Source: Novosphingobium sp. RL4 (lineage in GTDB: Bacteria; Pseudomonadota; Alphaproteobacteria; Sphingomonadales; Sphingomonadaceae). From it: DNA of 64,000 bases. This document shows, one piece after another, positions 60,384 to 64,000 of this stretch. The stretch covers positions 955,501 through 1,019,500 of the forward strand of contig NZ_CP141945.1 of the NCBI RefSeq assembly GCF_035658495.1. The letters are read 5' to 3'. The notes beneath the pieces are model-generated. The model worked only from the letters and a program-made list of their open reading frames with translations, did not search any database and had not been told where the DNA came from. The position numbers were made by a program, and so were the translations under genes. The number at the start of each line of letters is the position of its first letter. The stretch's first letter is position 1.

Positions 60384-62306
60384 ATGGCGGCCAAAATCCG
60401 CGCACTGAACCTGATGATCGGGCTTGTTTGCCTCGCAGCGGGAACCGGCCCCGCGCTCGGCGCGAATCCGCCCGGCCGCCTTGCCGCCGAACGGTTGGAC
60501 CGGGGGGCAGTCGCTCTCCCCGCAAAGGACGGTGGAATCCTTGTAAACTGGCGATTTCTTGCCGACGATCCGCAGGATTCCCGCTTCCGCGTGCTGCGTG
60601 ACGGCAAGCAGATTCACCTCACGAAAGCCGGCGCGGCAACAACATTCGTCGATGCCCACGGCACGCCGCAAAGCAGCTATTCGGTGGAGCGCATCGGTGA
60701 TCGCGCGGGCCCGCAGCGTGCCATGATGTGGGACAAGGGCTATCTGTCGATCCCGCTCGTTCCCCCTGCCGACGGCGTGACTCCGGCCGGAGAGGCCTTT
60801 TCCTATACCGCCAACGATGCGAGCCTGGGCGATCTCGACGGAGACGGCCAGTATGAGGTCGTGCTCAAGTGGGACCCCACTAACAGCCACGACAATGCCC
60901 ACACCGGCTATACCGGCAGCGTTTTCCTTGACGCCTATCGCCTCGACGGCACCCGCCTCTGGCGCATCGACCTCGGCCGGAACATTCGCGCCGGAGCGCA
61001 CTATACCCAGTTCCTCGTCTTCGATTTCGATGGGGACGGCCGCGCCGAAGTGGCGATGAAAACCGCCGACGGCACCATGGACGGCACGGGCAAGGTCATG
61101 GGCGACGCCAGGGCGGACTGGCGCAGCAGCGGCGGCGAAGTGCCGCAGCAGGACCGCACCGGGGCCAAAGTGCTGGCCGATGGCACCAAGGTCGCGCCGA
61201 TGCAGGGGCGGATCGTCAAAGGTCCGGAATTCCTGACCGTTTTCGAAGGCGCAACCGGCAAGGCGCTGGCTACCGCACCTTACGATCCCCCGCGCTATCC
61301 GGGCGGCAATCCGACGCCGGAACAGCTCGCTGCCGCATGGGGAGATGGCTACGCCAACCGTTCCGACCGCTTTCTTGCCGGCGTCGCCTATCTCGACGGG
61401 CACTTGCCGAGCATGGTGTTCGGACGCGGCTACTACGCCCGCACCGCGATTGCCGCCTGGGACTGGCGCGGCGGCAAACTGACCCAGCGCTGGCTGTTCG
61501 ACAGTTCCGCTCCGGGCAACGGTGACTACGCCGGGCGCGGCAATCATCAGCTTTCCATCGCCGACGTCGATGAAGATGGGCGCGAAGAGGTGATCTACGG
61601 CTCGATGGCGATCGATGATGACGGCAAGGGCCTCTGGACCCGGCCGCTGTACCACGGCGACACGATGCATGTCGGCGACCTCGACCCGGCGCGTCCCGGG
61701 CTCGAGAAGTTCGGCGTCTTCGAGGATATCCGCAGCAATGGCGGGCTCGGCTCAGCCCTGCTCGACGCGCGGACCGGCGAAGTGCTCTGGACGACGCCGG
61801 CCGAACAGGACACCGGGCGCGGTGTCGCCGCCGACATCGATCCCCGGCATTACGGCGCGGAGTTCTGGGGCTCAAACTCGGACCGTCTTTTCGACACCAA
61901 GGGCCAGCCGATCGGCCCACGCCCGCGCCAGATGAATTTCGCGATCTGGTGGGATGGCGACCTGCTGCGCGAACTGCTGGACGGCACCACCATTTCCAAA
62001 TGGGACTGGGAGCGCGGCGTGGCGACACCGATTCTCGCCCCTGAAGGGCTTGCATCGAACAACGGCACCAAGGCGAACCCGGCACTCCAGGCCGATCTCA
62101 TCGGCGACTGGCGCGAGGAAGTGATCTGGCGCCGGGCCGACAACCGCGAACTGCGCATCTACACGACGCCTTATCCGACCGAGCACCGCTTCGTCGCACT
62201 GATGCAGGACCCCGTCTATCGTGCGGGCGTGGCATGGCAGAACACGGCCTATAACCAGCCGCCACACACCGGTTTCTACCTCGGTGCGCCGCCGCCGGGC
62301 AAATGA
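60384..62306 (+). CDS. Rhamnogalacturonan lyase, PL11 family
   Basis: 640 residues from ATG 60384, nine bases after GGAGG; ATG 60375 overlaps that site. A signal peptide (ALNLMIGLVCLAAGTGPALG) leads into the PL11 eight-bladed propeller: DRGAVAL at the start, then repeated calcium-type loops DLDGDGQYEVVLKWDP, FDFDGDGRAEVAMKT and DVDEDGREEVIYG, and the C-terminal QDPVYRAGVAWQNTAYNQPPH found throughout the family. It cuts the RG-I backbone by beta-elimination, giving unsaturated products for the PL26-type enzyme. Divergent from a TBDR, and part of a pectin region with two PL26-like genes. Confidence 0.94.
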   Translation: MAAKIRALNLMIGLVCLAAGTGPALGANPPGRLAAERLDRGAVALPAKDGGILVNWRFLADDPQDSRFRVLRDGKQIHLTKAGAATTFVDAHGTPQSSYSVERIGDRAGPQRAMMWDKGYLSIPLVPPADGVTPAGEAFSYTANDASLGDLDGDGQYEVVLKWDPTNSHDNAHTGYTGSVFLDAYRLDGTRLWRIDLGRNIRAGAHYTQFLVFDFDGDGRAEVAMKTADGTMDGTGKVMGDARADWRSSGGEVPQQDRTGAKVLADGTKVAPMQGRIVKGPEFLTVFEGATGKALATAPYDPPRYPGGNPTPEQLAAAWGDGYANRSDRFLAGVAYLDGHLPSMVFGRGYYARTAIAAWDWRGGKLTQRWLFDSSAPGNGDYAGRGNHQLSIADVDEDGREEVIYGSMAIDDDGKGLWTRPLYHGDTMHVGDLDPARPGLEKFGVFEDIRSNGGLGSALLDARTGEVLWTTPAEQDTGRGVAADIDPRHYGAEFWGSNSDRLFDTKGQPIGPRPRQMNFAIWWDGDLLRELLDGTTISKWDWERGVATPILAPEGLASNNGTKANPALQADLIGDWREEVIWRRADNRELRIYTTPYPTEHRFVALMQDPVYRAGVAWQNTAYNQPPHTGFYLGAPPPGK

Positions 62307-62317
62307 CCCGAAATTCC

Positions 62318-62341
62318 AGCGGCGAGGCTAGCCTCGCCGCT
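62318..62341. terminator. Bidirectional hairpin between PL11 and MFS genes
   Basis: AGCGGCGAGG, loop CTAG, CCTCGCCGCT: a perfect 24-base palindrome. The MFS stop codon lies in its loop, and the PL11 stop is 12 bases away. Confidence 0.8.
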
Positions 62342-63554
62342 GTTCGTACCGATCGATCGCCAGCCCTGCCGGGATCAGGCCAAGGGTCAGTACGGCCAGC
62401 AGCCCGAACGCCAGCCACCAGCCCTCGGGCCATCCCTGAAGCCACCCGATGAGGACCGGCCCCAGCGCCGCAAAGCAATAGCCCGCGCTTTGAACTTTCG
62501 TCGAAATCCTGCGGTTCTCGTCCAGCGTGCGGGAGAACTTCATGATCATCATGAAGATGAGCACAAACGTGCCTCCATGCGCGATACTGCCGATCGGCGA
62601 CCACAACATCCACTGACTGGGCGCTGCCACGATCCACAGCGGCGTCACCGTCCAGACCGCTCCCATCAGCACAAGCAACCGCCCCAATGAAACGCGCCGC
62701 GCCAGCACCGGAATGCCCAGCGAGCCGGTAAGCGAGAGAATCTGGAACGAGGATGCCACCACTCCCGCCTGCGTGCCGCTCATTCCCGCGGCCGTTTTCA
62801 GGAAGGTCGGCAGCCAGGCGGTGAGGCCGTAATAAGCGAAGATATGGATCGCGAATGCCGCGATCATGAGCCAGACGACCATGGCGGGCATCGCGCTTTC
62901 AGGAGCGGCTTGTGATTTCGATGCGTCACTTGCATCGGGCTCGACCTGCTCCGCCAGGCGCCCCTGCCGGTCGATCAGCCACCGCGATGCCAAAGCCAGC
63001 AGCGTCAGCCAGACCCACCCGGCAAGCGCGATCTGCCAGCCTCCCCATGCAGCAATCGGTGCGGTAAAGCCCAGTGTCAGCATCGCGCCCAGATTGAGCG
63101 ATACGGTGTAGAACCCGGTAACCCCGTTCACATTGCGCCGGAAATCGCGCGCGATCAGCATCAGCGAAACGATGTTGCCCATTGCGATGCAGACACCGAT
63201 CACCAGCGTTCCGCCAAACATGCCGATGATCCCGGTATAGGGCCGGATCACGGCCGCCGCAGCCACGCCGATCAGTACGAGTCGAATCGACCGGTCGATG
63301 CCCATACGCCCAATCAAGGGCGACATCAGCGGCGGCAGCAAGCCGAAGCACAGCACCGGAATGCTGGTCAGCAGTCCCGCGCCTACGCTGCCCAGTCCGA
63401 GACTGGCGCGAAGCTCGCCAAGAACCGGCTGGATCGCTGTCAACGGGCTGCGCAAGTTGCAACCCAGAACGATCAGGGCAAGCAGAGGAAACCAGACCGG
63501 CAAAGAGCGCTTCGGCACCGCTGTGCCGGGCTCGTGCATTCGCGAAAGAGGCAT
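62328..63554 (-). CDS. MFS transporter, CynX/NimT-like group
   Basis: 408 residues, about 12 membrane helices with a charged central loop (EQVEPDASDASKSQAAPES). Helix 1 and the following segment (LALIVLGCNLRSPLTAIQPVLGEL) match the CynX/NimT branch of MFS transporters. The start is uncertain: 63554 or 63539, neither with a strong ribosome site, and a longer frame exists. It is convergent with the PL11 gene and divergent from a PL26-like gene. An inner-membrane carrier for RG-I-derived disaccharides or uronates is conceivable, but this branch is not known for sugars. Confidence 0.75.
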   Translation of the reverse strand: MPLSRMHEPGTAVPKRSLPVWFPLLALIVLGCNLRSPLTAIQPVLGELRASLGLGSVGAGLLTSIPVLCFGLLPPLMSPLIGRMGIDRSIRLVLIGVAAAAVIRPYTGIIGMFGGTLVIGVCIAMGNIVSLMLIARDFRRNVNGVTGFYTVSLNLGAMLTLGFTAPIAAWGGWQIALAGWVWLTLLALASRWLIDRQGRLAEQVEPDASDASKSQAAPESAMPAMVVWLMIAAFAIHIFAYYGLTAWLPTFLKTAAGMSGTQAGVVASSFQILSLTGSLGIPVLARRVSLGRLLVLMGAVWTVTPLWIVAAPSQWMLWSPIGSIAHGGTFVLIFMMIMKFSRTLDENRRISTKVQSAGYCFAALGPVLIGWLQGWPEGWWLAFGLLAVLTLGLIPAGLAIDRYEQRRG

Positions 63555-63677
63555 GAAGCGGGCATGGCGGCGCGCGCCGTGGTTGGCAATCCTCGAAAAC
63601 AGATCGGCTGCGACCAAGTCGCCGGCACACTTTTTCTTATCCGGCCGGTTGACGGTTAAACCCACATGATGAAATAC

Positions 63678-63687
63678 CATCCCACAT
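63678..63687. promoter_or_regulatory. Ten-base motif shared with the PL11 promoter
   Basis: CATCCCACAT is the exact reverse complement of ATGTGGGATG at 60324. A further CCCACAT stands at 63661. It lies in the divergent region before the second PL26-like gene. Confidence 0.4.
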
Positions 63688-63715
63688 AAGATACCCGTTC
63701 GGGAAGGGAGAGAAC

Positions 63716-64000
63716 ATGAGCAAGCTGGTCTGGAGCCGCCGCGAGATGTTGGCGCAAAGCCTGGCATCATCCGCCGTTGTCGGTTCGATGGCGCTCACGG
63801 CCGGGCGCGTCGAAGCTGCACCGCTCGCCACGAAAGAGCCGTTGGGCTCCCGCATTTCCCCGGGTGACGACGTGGTCTGGCTCGACGGCGGCGCACCCTC
63901 CGCGCACGAGGGCCAGTCCTGGGGCCAACCCTGGCCGCGCGGCACCCGGCTCGACAAGCGCGGCTATGTTCTCGAAGCCGCAGGCGGCAAGCGCGAGGCG
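63716..64000 (+). CDS. Second PL26-like lyase gene (partial, runs off the window)
   Basis: 95 codons are visible. The start ATG 63716 follows GGGAGAG. A Tat-like signal (WSRREMLAQSLASS) is followed by DDVVWLDGGAPSAHEGQSWG and QPWPRG, clearly homologous to the opening of the gene at 52092 (HWLDG...GQSFG...PWPRG). The two are diverged paralogues rather than recent duplicates, judging from the signal and linker. The same family function, exo-acting on RG-I, is inferred. Confidence 0.8.
   Translation, partial: MSKLVWSRREMLAQSLASSAVVGSMALTAGRVEAAPLATKEPLGSRISPGDDVVWLDGGAPSAHEGQSWGQPWPRGTRLDKRGYVLEAAGGKREA

Overview
The window is GC-rich and densely coded. It looks like the chromosome of a sphingomonad alphaproteobacterium. 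Several things point there: five large TonB-dependent receptors (TBDRs) beside glycoside hydrolases without any SusD partner, a mannonate dehydratase closely resembling the Novosphingobium ManD enzyme as I remember it, and oxidative xylose genes of the Caulobacter type. Novosphingobium is my best guess, from gene content alone.

Layout. 1-1647 is the end of a drug-efflux operon (DHA2 permease end and outer-membrane channel). 1695-23078 is a glucuronoxylan locus: GH43, a polysaccharide deacetylase, an SGNH esterase, a TBDR, a GH35-like enzyme, uxuB, uxaC, a hexuronate-type transporter, manD, GH3, GH67 alpha-glucuronidase, a LacI regulator, and xylB-xylX. Copies of one palindrome, TGGTAGCGCTATCA or close variants, sit before GH43, the TBDR, GH3/GH67, the lacI gene and xylX, so the locus reads as a single regulon. 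23154-34632 is an alpha-glucan (maltodextrin) locus: GH97, two GH13 enzymes, a TBDR, a second LacI regulator and an SLC45-type sugar transporter, with its own shared operator-like sequence. 34944-42390 holds a membrane-anchored HTH-TPR protein, a ku-ligD end-joining operon, a FAD oxidoreductase and a BON-domain protein.

42540-48195 is a metal-uptake cluster: a NikR homologue, a NiCoT permease, a TBDR with a perfect E. coli-type NikR operator at its start codon, a TSUP permease and a RimK-like ATP-grasp protein. The NikR homologue keeps its DNA-contact residues but has lost three of the four classical nickel ligands. 48584-64000 is a rhamnogalacturonan-I region: TBDR, DUF6250-like protein and PL26-like lyase in one operon; then glpD and a DedA protein; then a TBDR divergent from a PL11 lyase, an MFS transporter, and a second PL26-like gene cut by the window end.

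Working model. Oligosaccharides enter through the TBDRs, are trimmed in the periplasm by the lyases, esterases and glycosidases, and cross the inner membrane by MFS carriers. Glucuronate runs through UxaC, UxuB and ManD to 2-keto-3-deoxygluconate; xylose runs through XylB and XylX toward alpha-ketoglutarate semialdehyde. Missing from the window are an endoxylanase, the other xylose-route enzymes, a KDG kinase and a SusD homologue. I saw no tRNA, rRNA, CRISPR array, insertion sequence or phage gene.
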